A stretch of DNA of 64,000 nucleotides, taken from the NCBI GenBank assembly GCA_030247855.1, contig JAPDRN010000005.1, positions 248,001 to 312,000 of the forward strand. The letters are read 5' to 3'. A model generated the notes under the pieces. That model searched no databases and had not been told where the DNA came from. It worked only from the letters and a program-made list of their open reading frames with translations. The stretch's first letter is position 1; each line of letters begins with the position of its first letter. The DNA comes from Knufia peltigerae. Lineage: Eukaryota; Ascomycota; Eurotiomycetes; Chaetothyriales; Trichomeriaceae. This document shows positions 44,793-54,475 of the stretch, piece after piece. The translations under genes were made by a program, and so were the position numbers.

Positions 44793-46148
44793 ATGGCCAT
44801 GGCATCTAAAAGTTGCTCTTCTTCCAAGAGCTTGTTGTTCCGTAAACTCTGGAGAAATACTACTACGAGACAACCCGCGGTTCTTCATCGACCATCGGTA
44901 TCCATACAAAATACTCGAATGGCGGCACCATTTTCCACCACACAATCCAACCATGCTCGAGGGACGGAGTACCTTCAACTCCACGACCCGGACCTCACCG
45001 AGTCCCAACGTACGGTGCGTGAGGCCATCAGCAAAGTGTGCTCCAGGTTCGACGACGCCTACTGGCTGGCCGCCGACCGCGACCACCGGTTCCCCGTCGA
45101 GTTCCACCAGGCGGTGGCCAAGGACGGGTGGCTGGGGATATGCATGCCGTCCGAGTACGGCGGGAGCGACCTGGGCATCGCCGAGGCGGCCGTCATGGTG
45201 CAGACCATCGCCGAGAGCGGGGCGGCGTACGCGGGCGCGAGCGCGGTGCACATGAACATCTTTGGGTTGGAACCAGTGCGCAAGTTCGGCACGGAGGAAC
45301 AAAAGAGTCGCATGCTCGTGCCGCTCATCGCGGGCGAGGAGCGGGCGTGTTTCGGCGTGACGGAACCCAACACCGGGCTCGACACGTTGAGACTGCAGTC
45401 CCGGGCGGTGCGAAAGGACAAACACTACGAACTCAGCGGGCAAAAGATTTGGATCTCTACGGCACAAGTGGCCGAGAAGATTTTGGTGTTGGCGCGCACG
45501 ACTCCCCTCGAACAGGTCAAGAAACCGAGTCAAGGGTTGAGTCTGTTTTACACGGACCTAGATCGCAAACAGGTCGAGGTCACGGAGATTCCCAAAATGG
45601 GTAGGGCGGCCGTCGACTCGAACACTTTGTTCTTCGACGGGTGGAAGGTACCCCAAGAAGACCTGATCGGGGAAGAAGGAAACGGGTTCAAGATGATCAT
45701 GCACGGCATGAACGCGGAGAGGATCCTCATCGCCGCCGAGGCTTTGGGGATAGGGTTCGCCGCGTTGAGGAGGGCGGCGCTATACGCCGGGGAAAGAAAA
45801 GTGTTTGGAAGGCCGATCGGGCAGAACCAAGCCATCCAGCATCCCCTGGCCGACAGTTGGATGCAGCTCGAGGCCGCGAGGTTGATGATTTACCAGGCCG
45901 CGAGGATGTACGACCAGGGGTACGAGACGGGAGAGTACGCCAACGCGGCCAAGTATCTCGCCGCGGAGGCTGCGTTTGGCGCCTGTGAAAGGGCCGTCAT
46001 GACCCATGGTGGCATGGGTTATGCAAAGGAGTATCACGTCGAGAGGTACCTGAGGGAAATCATGATCCCTAGGATTGCCCCGGTGAGCAGGGAGATGATC
46101 AAGAACTATATCGGTGAGAGGGTGTTGGGTTTGCCGAGGTCGTATTGA
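44793..46148 (+). CDS. Mitochondrial acyl-CoA dehydrogenase
   Basis: A single exon of 451 residues, from ATG 44793 (a second ATG is at 44799). A Ser/Arg-rich presequence (about 50 residues) precedes three acyl-CoA dehydrogenase domains: all-helical N-terminal, beta (CFGVTEPNTGLDT, ISTAQVAEKILVLART) and C-terminal helical with GGMGYAKEYHVERYLREIM, where Glu413 is at the position of the catalytic base of MCAD. FAD-dependent oxidation of an acyl-CoA is expected; the substrate is not clear. Codons in 44950-46000 are strongly GC-ending, well above most neighbours. No intron is present, unlike most genes in the window. Confidence 0.93.
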   Translation: MAMASKSCSSSKSLLFRKLWRNTTTRQPAVLHRPSVSIQNTRMAAPFSTTQSNHARGTEYLQLHDPDLTESQRTVREAISKVCSRFDDAYWLAADRDHRFPVEFHQAVAKDGWLGICMPSEYGGSDLGIAEAAVMVQTIAESGAAYAGASAVHMNIFGLEPVRKFGTEEQKSRMLVPLIAGEERACFGVTEPNTGLDTLRLQSRAVRKDKHYELSGQKIWISTAQVAEKILVLARTTPLEQVKKPSQGLSLFYTDLDRKQVEVTEIPKMGRAAVDSNTLFFDGWKVPQEDLIGEEGNGFKMIMHGMNAERILIAAEALGIGFAALRRAALYAGERKVFGRPIGQNQAIQHPLADSWMQLEAARLMIYQAARMYDQGYETGEYANAAKYLAAEAAFGACERAVMTHGGMGYAKEYHVERYLREIMIPRIAPVSREMIKNYIGERVLGLPRSY

Positions 46149-47082
46149 TGTACTCGTACTCGTAGATTTTTTTTTCTATTTCTTAGACTAGAGTGTCCTC
46201 GTATGTATGCAATGGTCATGGATAGGGATGTGGGAAATACTTTCGAATGCCGTTTGCCTGAGGGGGACACGGAGTGCTCGACGTCCAAATGAGGCAGTCT
46301 ACTGAGTACTCGTGGCAGTCGTCAGAGCTTCCCTTACCTTTCTTTTGCTTGTACGGAGTACTCGTGCGTACGATTTCGATTACCTCGGGACATTTGGCTC
46401 CAAGGATGATCCTACGTCGACCATGACCGAGGATGGAGTGATGAGGCGACAAGTACTCCGTAGAAACACACCATCAGCCACTTCTGGCTTGACGTCGTCA
46501 GGTACGTAGATCAAAAGTCACGTGCGTGGCTGAGTATCGACACAGCCTCATCAACTGCGCCTCGAATTCGGCTCTCGGCTTCTCCATCGTCGAATTGCAT
46601 ACCAAATCCATCGCCTTCCACACCTTTCAATCCAATCAATTTGCTTCTTGTCGGTGATTTTGTTTCCTTTGCAGTACCTCAGCTTGCATTGATCCCTCGG
46701 CCATTGCGGAGAGTATGGAGTACATGGAACCAGTACCGCCATCTGCAAGGCGTTCCAACCTACGTATCCTGAATGGCTGGAGTACGCGAAGCCTCACTTC
46801 GCCCTTTTTCGGGTGACGCGGCTCGCCCATCTTGCATCAACTTTGCCCTTACGGAGTAGGATCTTTGAGATCTGGCAATGGTCCATCTTAACGAGGATCC
46901 AATGATCCCTCAAGGTGTGAGCTAAGATAGGTGTATATAAGTGTTTGTTTCCTTCTCACTTGTTTTTCCATTTCGACATCAACACACAATAACAGCAATT
47001 GCATCAAATCATAATCATCATCCCACACAGCATAACCACTTCTACAAGTCCCTTCACCACGAACTACAACCCAAACACAATC
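46149..47082. other. Intergenic region with TACGGAGTA-type elements
   Basis: About 0.93 kb. Elements of the TACGGAGTA / TACTCCGTA type lie near 46354, 46453 and 46852. A TATATAA box is at 46934 (see below). Frames of 60-78 codons do not resemble known proteins. Confidence 0.5.
46934..46940 (+). promoter_or_regulatory. TATA box of the glycine-zipper gene
   Basis: TATATAA lies 149 bp before the ATG. It is followed by a pyrimidine-rich region and an A/C-rich leader (AACACACAATAACAGCAATTG). This layout is typical of strongly inducible fungal genes; the inducer is not known. Confidence 0.45.
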
Positions 47083-47565
47083 ATGTCAGGCTACGACGCT
47101 TATCACCAAAACCAAAACCAATATCCTTCATACAACAACCAATACCAGAACAACTCATACCCCAGTGACGGTTTCTCTGGCGGTCACCAGAATCAATATC
47201 CTCAACACCAACAACAACAACAACAAGGGTATTACGATTACTCGGCCGACACTCGTTCCCAACAGAACTACGACGCTTCCAGCAACAACAACAACAACAA
47301 CTCTTACTACAATGACAACAACAATTACCAATCCTCAGCACCCGGACAAGAACAAGATCGTGGTCTGATGGGTGCCATGGCCGGCGGTGCCGCCGGTGCT
47401 TACGGTGGTCACAAGGCCGGCCATGGGTTTCTGGGTGCGATAGGCGGAGCCATCGCCGGTTCTCTAGCCGAAGACTACGCCAAAAAGGGTCGCAAGGACA
47501 AACACAACAAACCCAACGGCAGTATCGGTTCCACGGCCTCGAGCTTCTTCAATCGAAAGAACTAA
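47083..47565 (+). CDS. Glycine-zipper protein with Asn/Gln/Tyr-rich head
   Basis: A single exon of 160 residues. The first 90 residues are mostly Asn, Gln, Tyr and Ser with Q7 and N6 runs, prion-like in composition. A glycine zipper follows (GLMGAMAGGAAGAYGGHKAG..GFLGAIGGAIAGSL), a motif that packs into membrane or amyloid-like assemblies, and then a basic tail (KKGRKDKHNKP). Short proteins of this design are common in filamentous ascomycetes and are often stress-induced; the function is not known. The TATA box 149 bp upstream supports high expression. Confidence 0.8.
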   Translation: MSGYDAYHQNQNQYPSYNNQYQNNSYPSDGFSGGHQNQYPQHQQQQQQGYYDYSADTRSQQNYDASSNNNNNNSYYNDNNNYQSSAPGQEQDRGLMGAMAGGAAGAYGGHKAGHGFLGAIGGAIAGSLAEDYAKKGRKDKHNKPNGSIGSTASSFFNRKN

Positions 47566-48692
47566 AACCATGGGGGTTGTTGTTGAATGAAGTTGTTATT
47601 TTTGTCGTTGTCGTTGTTTGTATAGGGACGAGGTACCTTTTCTCTCGGAGCAGGCGTTGGGTACGAAGCGATGATGATGATGAAAAAAAGAACCATGACC
47701 AGACCAGACAAAAACGGACCGGGAAAAGAGAAAAAACGAAACGAGGGAGATTTGGGTCTTTGAAAGAAACTCTTCTCTTTTCATTCCATTTCATCGGTGG
47801 CCCCCACTGGGAGTTCTGTTCACGTCAATCTTGTTTTGTCGAAGCCCCCGAGGTCGTGGAATCAGACGCAACAATCTGTTTTTTGGAGTTATTGCTGTGG
47901 AAGAATCGAATACGAGGTCATTGCTGGAACCATTCGCGGGTCCGTATACAATTCTCACCACAAAGGAGTTTTTGTCAGCGATCAACCATTGCATTGCATT
48001 GCATGGTTTGGTTTGGTTTGATTCAATTTGGGTGTCATTGGACATGGTTGGGACGGAGTACCACGGACCTTGGGCGTTAATGTTGGTGCTTTGTCAATAT
48101 CGATCAAATAGAATACTCTCAACGAGTATTTAGTGCCACATACCTACAGAGGAATACATGAATACATACCCATACACGGTATTTACAGTAACCTACCAGA
48201 TGCCTCTGTGTGTCTCGAAACGTGCTTTTTGCCTCGTATTCTGTTTTGTCGAGGGAAACAAAGCGAAGCCCCCCCCCCTTTTAATCCCTTTTCCATCATT
48301 CAAACCGGAATGATGTCAATCTGGACCAGGGATCCGCTAGGGACCTTGTATTGTAGTAGGAGAGTCGGCCCTGTTGCATGAAAGGGGAGTTGGGAAGAGC
48401 CAAGAGCCCTCTGTTTGAAACCTTGTGGCGCGTTGCTAAGGTATGCAGTGCCTTTGTATTCCCTGGAAGCCTACCTTGCCGACCTCAGGGAGGCAACCAT
48501 GATCCCCTGTGACTGCAGCGCACCTGATGGAGCCTCCAAGAGAAGTGAATTTGCTGTCAGGTAGTTTGTCGTCTCTCCCGCCTCTTCACTTTCCCGAGTG
48601 GTTCACCATCTCGCCCTTTCCAGACAAGTCAACACACGCCCGCCCTCCCTCCACTCGACACGTCTCTCTCGTCTCCGAACAACGACGACAAC
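47566..48692. other. Intergenic region with simple repeats
   Basis: About 1.1 kb after the glycine-zipper gene. It contains GCATTGCATTGCATGGTTTGGTTTGGTTTG-like direct repeats (47990-48020) and a C9 tract near 48271. No gene is supported. Confidence 0.4.
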
Positions 48693-48722
48693 ACCACCAC
48701 CACCACCACCACCACCACCACC
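48693..48722 (+). repeat. (ACC)n microsatellite
   Basis: About ten ACC triplets in a row. In one frame they would code for Thr and lie just upstream of the gene relic described next. Confidence 0.9.
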
Positions 48723-48723
48723 C

Positions 48724-49145
48724 GGGAGTGTCTCTCGTCGCAATACTTTGTCCTCGCGGCAGGTCACACCGTCCTCCCACCCTGGAGGCCGGGTCGGGGA
48801 TTGGGTGTCTTCAAGAAGCCGGACGGGCACCCGGTCCTCGTCCCCAAATCTCACACCCTGTTAGAAGCCTTCATGCGTCTGTACGCGCGTGACTTGGGGA
48901 AATGAATAGGCGCATTTGCCCCGGTGATGGTCGCGTACGTGGAGATGTACGTCGATAAAGATGGCCTTTTGGACGCAACCTTGGTCCCGGAACCCTTCAA
49001 GACCTTCTACGACGAGTTCAGGCACGGCAACAAGCCGGTCCTCCAATGGATTCGAGAATTGAGAGCGTCTCTGGGGGGACCTGAGGACTCCGAGGATGAC
49101 ACCATGTCGAATCTCCGATCCGAACGATTTCGCGAGCTGGGATAG
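48724..49145 (+). pseudogene. Possible gene relic interrupted by TGA
   Basis: One frame reads naturally for about 60 codons (..YFVLAAGHTVLPPW.. then VLVPKSHTLLEAFMRLYARDL), meets TGA at 48903, and continues in the same frame for 79 more codons (IGAFAPVMVAYVEMYVDKDG.. EPFKTFYDEF) to TAG at 49143. No intron of normal size removes the stop while keeping phase. No start codon was found upstream because the frame passes through the ACC repeat. It may be a decayed gene or exons of a gene I could not splice. The family is not recognised. Confidence 0.3.
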
Positions 49146-49910
49146 ACCCTGATGGAGGCTTGCGTTACCCTTACAAAAGGAAAAGCATCGGGCCCCCCCC
49201 AAAATCTTTCGTGTCGAGCCATGAGTCGACGTTGTATGACGAGGTACTCGCTGAACCGTCGGCAGAGTCGTCGACATTGCATACCGCTCCGAGGGTTTGG
49301 CGATCGCTCTAGAAATGCGCGCTTTCAGCGTAACTCGGTTCGATTTTTGGCCCCCGAAAAAGACAAAAACAAAAAAAACCCTGGTGTGAAGTCATGCCGG
49401 CTGGCCGCAAGAGTCTGCGAGAGTAGTGGAACGTACGACCACGATCAAGTAAATCTGTAGATGGGTAGAGGGGTACCTCTGCTCCATGAACACCGACCGT
49501 AACCCCCAGAACCCCCTCCCCTGGAGATGTTGGAGACGTACCGATTCAGCCCTTGAGAGACAAGAAAAAAGTCCTGTAGTCAAGCTGGTTTTTCTCTACT
49601 GTCACACAGCTATCTTTTGCTGTCCTAGACGCTTTATTGGCATACCGGGATAGGACAGATATCGATTTTATGCATGGTAGAATAAGGAACAAAAAAAGAG
49701 ACAGATTGAGAATGGGAGCACCAAAGGCATTTGCATTTCTTCATCTCTCGTATTCATTTATCTTTCTCATCAGTCCTCCCAAAACCCGATGTCGTGTCCA
49801 CACACACTTATGAGATGAACTTTCTATCATGATCATGTCTCACATTGTCAACACTCTTGACCACGGCAATGCATACGACGCTGGAGGCAATGCATAATGC
49901 GTGTTTGTGT
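49146..49910. other. Intergenic region, 0.77 kb
   Basis: No gene is supported. It is rich in A and C tracts (C8 near 49193, A-rich near 49360) and ends in the 3' flank of GET3, where AATAAGGAAC-like AT-rich sequence lies at 49679-49700. Confidence 0.4.
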
Positions 49911-51071
49911 TTATACTGGTGGTTGGTATGGATGAATGAGCATTTCCGAGAAACTGTGTGTAAAATTTGGGTCAGCGTCTTTGTCCATACACCGTCTGAG
50001 GGTATCAATTGATTTACTCACCTTTTCAAACTCTCAACACCACGGACTTCATCCGTGAGTAAGGGCATCTTGACCACGTTGAACTCGTCGTACAACTCTT
50101 CGATCTGATCCAGGTACTTTTTCTGCATTTTCCTCCTCGCGTTGCATTGCTTGCACTCATTCGACTTTTCCGGGAAGAGTAATTGATTGACCACGATACA
50201 ATGCGTGTCGATCTGGTAACTGGCCAATTCTTGAATCATCCGTTCGGTCTCGTACAAGGACAAAAACTCGGCGATGCAGACACAGACAAAGGTCGTCATG
50301 TCTGGGTTTTTGAATTGAGCATTGACTTCGGAAATGGTCTCTCGCAAGGTCTCGAGTTTCGAAGTCAACTCGTCGAGTGAACCCCCACCGGGTAGACCGC
50401 CACGGGCCCCGAGGACCGATTGCAGCATGGGTCCGAACTGGGTCGAGAGTTGAGAAATCTTGGCCAGTGCCTTTTCGAGCACGGTGGGAAATTGTAAGAA
50501 TCGAAGTGTGTGACCGGTCGGGGCGGTGTCGAAGATGATGACTTCATACGAAAGACTCTTGACTTGTTTCAAGACTTCTGCGAACGACATGGCTTCATCA
50601 ACACCAGGTATCTAGACTTTTTGTCAGCATACACATACATACACTCATGGCCCACACCTATATACATGCGTCACTTACGCTGAATGCCAAATCCTGCATC
50701 ATATTCCCCATCCCACCCAAACCTGCCATTGCATCTTGACCTTCATCTCCCGCGCCGGCGATCAAATCGTTGATACTGCCATTCGGATCGATCTCCATGG
50801 CACTCAGATTCGTGAAACCCTCAACCAGTCTGGCGTCCTTTCCAAACTTTTGACTGAACGCGTCACTGAGATTGTGCGCGGGATCCGTCGATATCAGCAG
50901 GACGGATTTCCTCGCTTTGGCCATTTGTATCGCAAGTGAACAGGAAGTGGTGGTCTTGCCGACACCACCTTTCCCACCCACAAAGATCCATCTCAACGAC
51001 TTTTGATCGATCAGGTTCTGGAGGGTAGGGTCTAGGATGTCTTCGTCGGCGCTCACTACTGCGGTAGACAT
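49911..51071 (-). CDS. GET3: Get3 ATPase of the tail-anchored protein pathway
   Basis: The three exons are 51071-50679, 50611-50022 and 49953-49911, for 341 residues. The deviant Walker A GGKGGVGKTT is at residues 32-41, switch motifs DPAHNLSDAF and DTAPTGHTLRFL follow, and the Cys284-Lys-Gln-Cys287 motif binds the zinc that joins the dimer. The methionine-rich groove (MAGLGGMGNMM) that holds the tail anchor is present. The protein carries newly made tail-anchored proteins to Get1/2 at the ER. The last exon gives the standard end SEMLIHPYQPPV. Introns are 67 and 68 nt. Confidence 0.96.
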
Positions 51072-51607
51072 TTTGGGAGAGGGAAGGTTGGAGGATGAAG
51101 GTCGCGCTTCTTCTTCTTCTTCTCTACCAGCAGGCTACAGTATTTGGTTAGAGTGTGTGTGTGTTGTCGCAAAAGTGCCAGTACCCTTTGACAGTGTGTA
51201 CACGGTAAACCCCCAGTGGTGGTGGCTTTTGTTCTGGAAACTTCCAAAGATGAACTGTTTCAAAAGCAATGGTAAAGAACCACAAGCAAACGTTTTCTGA
51301 AATTCGCGAGTAATAGTAAAACGAGGGCGTGTCTAATGCTTCTAATTGAAAAAAAGGAGGAACAAGATTCCAAGGATGCCTGGGAAGTAACACACCTCCA
51401 GCCGCTACGCAAAGGAGAAGCGCAGTCTGGCAGGCAAAAGAGAACAAGTTTCGACGTCATTCGGATAAACTGCGGTAAGTCTCGCGAGGCTGAGAAGATC
51501 CCGACACAAGGCTGAATGACACTCAGGAGCGATGCTACGGATAAGAAAAACAAATGTAACCTCTACAATACTCTTTACAATGTATATACGCCTTGACGAA
51601 GCACATC
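51072..51607. other. Intergenic region between two minus-strand genes
   Basis: This is the GET3 promoter (CTTCTTCTTCTTCTTC tract near 51108-51122) and the 3' flank of the FAD oxidoreductase. No gene is seen. Confidence 0.45.
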
Positions 51608-53371
51608 CTATAGCTTCGCCTCAGCAGCACCCGGCAACATCTCTTTGACCAGCGCTCTCCCGACTGTCCTTCCAGTAAAGACGCATCCACCGAGAAACGT
51701 GCCCTCGAGCGAACTATATCCATGTACGCCACCTCCTCCGAACCCACAACACTCGCCCGCAGCATATAATCCTTTGAACGGCTGTCCGTCCGGCATCATG
51801 ACGTTCCCGTCAAGGTTGGTCTCCAACCCACCCAGACTCTTCCGCGTGAGTAAGTTCATCCTGACCGCGACCAAAGGTCCAGTACTGGGATCCAGCAACC
51901 TGTGCGGCTTCGCGATTCTTCGGCCGTCGGGCCCGTAATTTCTCGCGTTCCTGATCAACATGATTTGTGCATCTTTTCCAAAGTCATGCGAGACTTGCAT
52001 ATCCCTCAGTTCAATCTCCTTCTTGACCTCTTCAAGTTCCAACGTCGGTCCACCCCTCTCCTTGGCCAGCCTGTTCATCCCTTCGACGAGCTTGTCCAGA
52101 TCTTTCTCCACGACAAAGTCTTCACCTTTCTTCAAGAAAGCCTGGACCTCTCTAGTACCGTGACTACCAAATAACCTCTCGAGAAGCCGTATGTAACTCT
52201 TCTCCGTGAGGTCGTAGTTCTGCTCGCTGCCACTCAACGCAAACTCTCTGCTCACAATCTTCCGGTTACATATGAACCAGGAATAATCGTTCCCACTGGC
52301 CACGATGTGCTTCAGGGTTGCGAGCGTGTCGCTTCCAGGGTACAAGAACGGTGGGAACCTCTTGCCCTTTGCATCGAGCCACATCGAGCTCGGCCCGGGA
52401 ATGACTCGAATGCCATGAGCCGGCCAGATCGAGTTCCAATTATGCAATCCTTCGGTATAATGCCACATTCTGTCCATACTTTTGTTTGATGGTTAGTACA
52501 CGGTAGACATCACGTCCAGGACTTAGACTTACTTGATGACATTGGCACCACTCTTTTCCGCCACCCCAATCATCTCTCCGTCAACATGCGCCGGCACTCC
52601 CACGACAAAGTGCCCCGGCACCTCCGGTCCAAGTCTATGGACTGGCCAGTTCTGCTTGACCTTTTCCACATTCCCACCAATTCCACCGGTCGAGATGACC
52701 ACAGCACGTCCTCTGACCTCAAAACTCCCCACCACGTCCCTGGTCGTGGCTTGCCCTCTCACCCATCCATTCTTCACGTCCGCAAGGACTTGACCCTTGA
52801 CACCGACGGCCCGTCCACCCTCGACGATCAGTTCGTCGACCTTCCGTCGGAACAAGAACTTGACGAGACCCTTCTTCTCCGCGCGCCTGACCGGCTCACT
52901 GAACGCCCTCACAACCTGCGGGCCAGTGCCCCAGGTCAAATGGAACCGCGGCACGCTGTTCCCGTGGCCCGCAGCGTCGCCGGCGCCCCTCTCCGCCCAA
53001 CCCACCAGAAGAAACTTGACGCCCAGGTTCTTCAGGTACCGCTCCATGCCGTCGGTGGCAAAGTCCACAAACGCCTTCGCCCACTGTCTGGGCCAGTGGT
53101 CCTCCTTTTCCCGATCGAACTTTGCCGTGCCCATCCAGTCCGCCAGGGCCAGTTCTCTGGAATCTTTGATCCCCTTGGCTCGCTGGTCCGCCGAGTTCAC
53201 GCAAAAGATGCCACCGAGACTCCAGAATGCCTGACCACCGAGATTTCCTTCGGGTTCCTGGTCCACGATGGTGACGGGGATGTTTTTGCGCGTGAGTTCA
53301 TAAGCGGCGACCAGGCCAGCGAGGCCGCCACCGACGATGATGACGGGCTCGGGGTGCTGTGATTTGCTCAT
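51608..53371 (-). CDS. FAD-dependent oxidoreductase, ketosteroid dehydrogenase/fumarate reductase type
   Basis: The two exons are 53371-52533 and 52478-51608 (54-nt intron), for 569 residues. The N-terminal Rossmann motif IIVGGGLAGLVAAYEL binds FAD, and the C-terminal GLYAAGECCGFGGGGVHG is the second FAD contact. The FAD_binding_2 fold with a NxGGQAFWSLGGIF loop is shared with fungal and bacterial 3-ketosteroid delta-1-dehydrogenase-like flavoproteins. No signal or TM segment is present. The substrate cannot be read. Codon GC is high, and a long frame is open on the opposite strand, which is a shadow. It is 536 bp upstream of GET3 in the same orientation. Confidence 0.88.
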
Positions 53372-54475
53372 TTTTTGTTCTTTTTGCCCCCGGCCAGATC
53401 ACCTTGATTTATGATGAATATACTTGGGATTGTTTCATCAAGCAGCTACTGGGATCCACGCAGGTGACAGGACAAGAGAATGAAATAGGAATATTCAGTG
53501 GCAAGCATAGATCGGGGGGGACGACGGGTGGATGGTGTAGAGTAGTAGAGACAAGGGTCAGAAGGAACAATGGAATGGCTCCAAGGACAAGTATATAATG
53601 TGGTGGCCAAACCGGAGCCTCGTGGATAAAATAATGCTAGGAATCGTTACTCCGTATTTCGTACTCCGTATGATGATTGTGCTGTGGTTGAAGTGCCTCG
53701 GTATTTGATATTTGGTGGCGTGAAACACACTCCATCAACTCTTCGTTACTCCATATTGCGAGTACTTTTGACGCCTCTCAACTACCTAGTCGGTACGGGG
53801 TATTACCCAGGGTGGAATGTTCTTCCCACTCGCCGACAGTGTCACACTCAAGCTTTGGAGGGTTATACTGTAACCCTTCTCTACTCTTCGTCCTCTCATA
53901 CGAGTATTTTGCTCAATACTTTTCACATGTCGCCAGGGGATGGAGCCAGAGGCTGACGTTGACCGACTCGCTATGGCTATCTGTCGGCTAACGCGAGGTC
54001 CATGTCGTTTCTCAAATCCCGTACATAGCACGTTCGTTCTCATTCATGGCTACGTCCCAGTGGCATGCCGACTCGCAATCCTCCCGCATCTCACTTGGTG
54101 GGATCGGTCTCAAGGACTAGTCACCCCACAACAACCTTTGACCTAGATCGTGTCAGAGTAATCCTACCACGAGTGTCGTACTGATCCAAACGACCAAGGA
54201 TGGAGTCGAGTGGTTGCCACCGAATAGAGTCTGGCAGATTAGCCAGCCGCGGGTTCGGAAAGGCTCCTTTCTTTCTGCTAGCAACATGGCTGTTGTATCG
54301 AACAAAGTGCCAGTCACAGTCGAATTTCCAAAATACATTGCGAAGAGAGGGAGGTAGTCATCTCATTTGGAATCTTTGCGTGCCAAATGTCTCGTGAAAT
54401 GGTCATCAAAAAGGGACCGGGTATTATAGTAAAGTGCTTGCTTTGTTCAAACATCTTGTATCATGTCACATCACA
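53372..54475. other. Intergenic region with TACTCCGTA repeats
   Basis: About 1.1 kb. ACTCCGTAT and ACTCCGTATG lie 16 bases apart near 53650-53670. Nothing else is recognised. Confidence 0.45.

Noticed and set aside
44697..45533. 278-codon open frame on the minus strand
   Set aside because: Shadow of the acyl-CoA dehydrogenase gene; no domain of its own.
48860..48930. Intron removing the TGA at 48903
   Set aside because: Donor and acceptor pairs around it give 30- to 35-nt introns or break the phase.
52586..53362. 258-codon frame on the plus strand
   Set aside because: Antisense of the FAD oxidoreductase, which has both FAD motifs.
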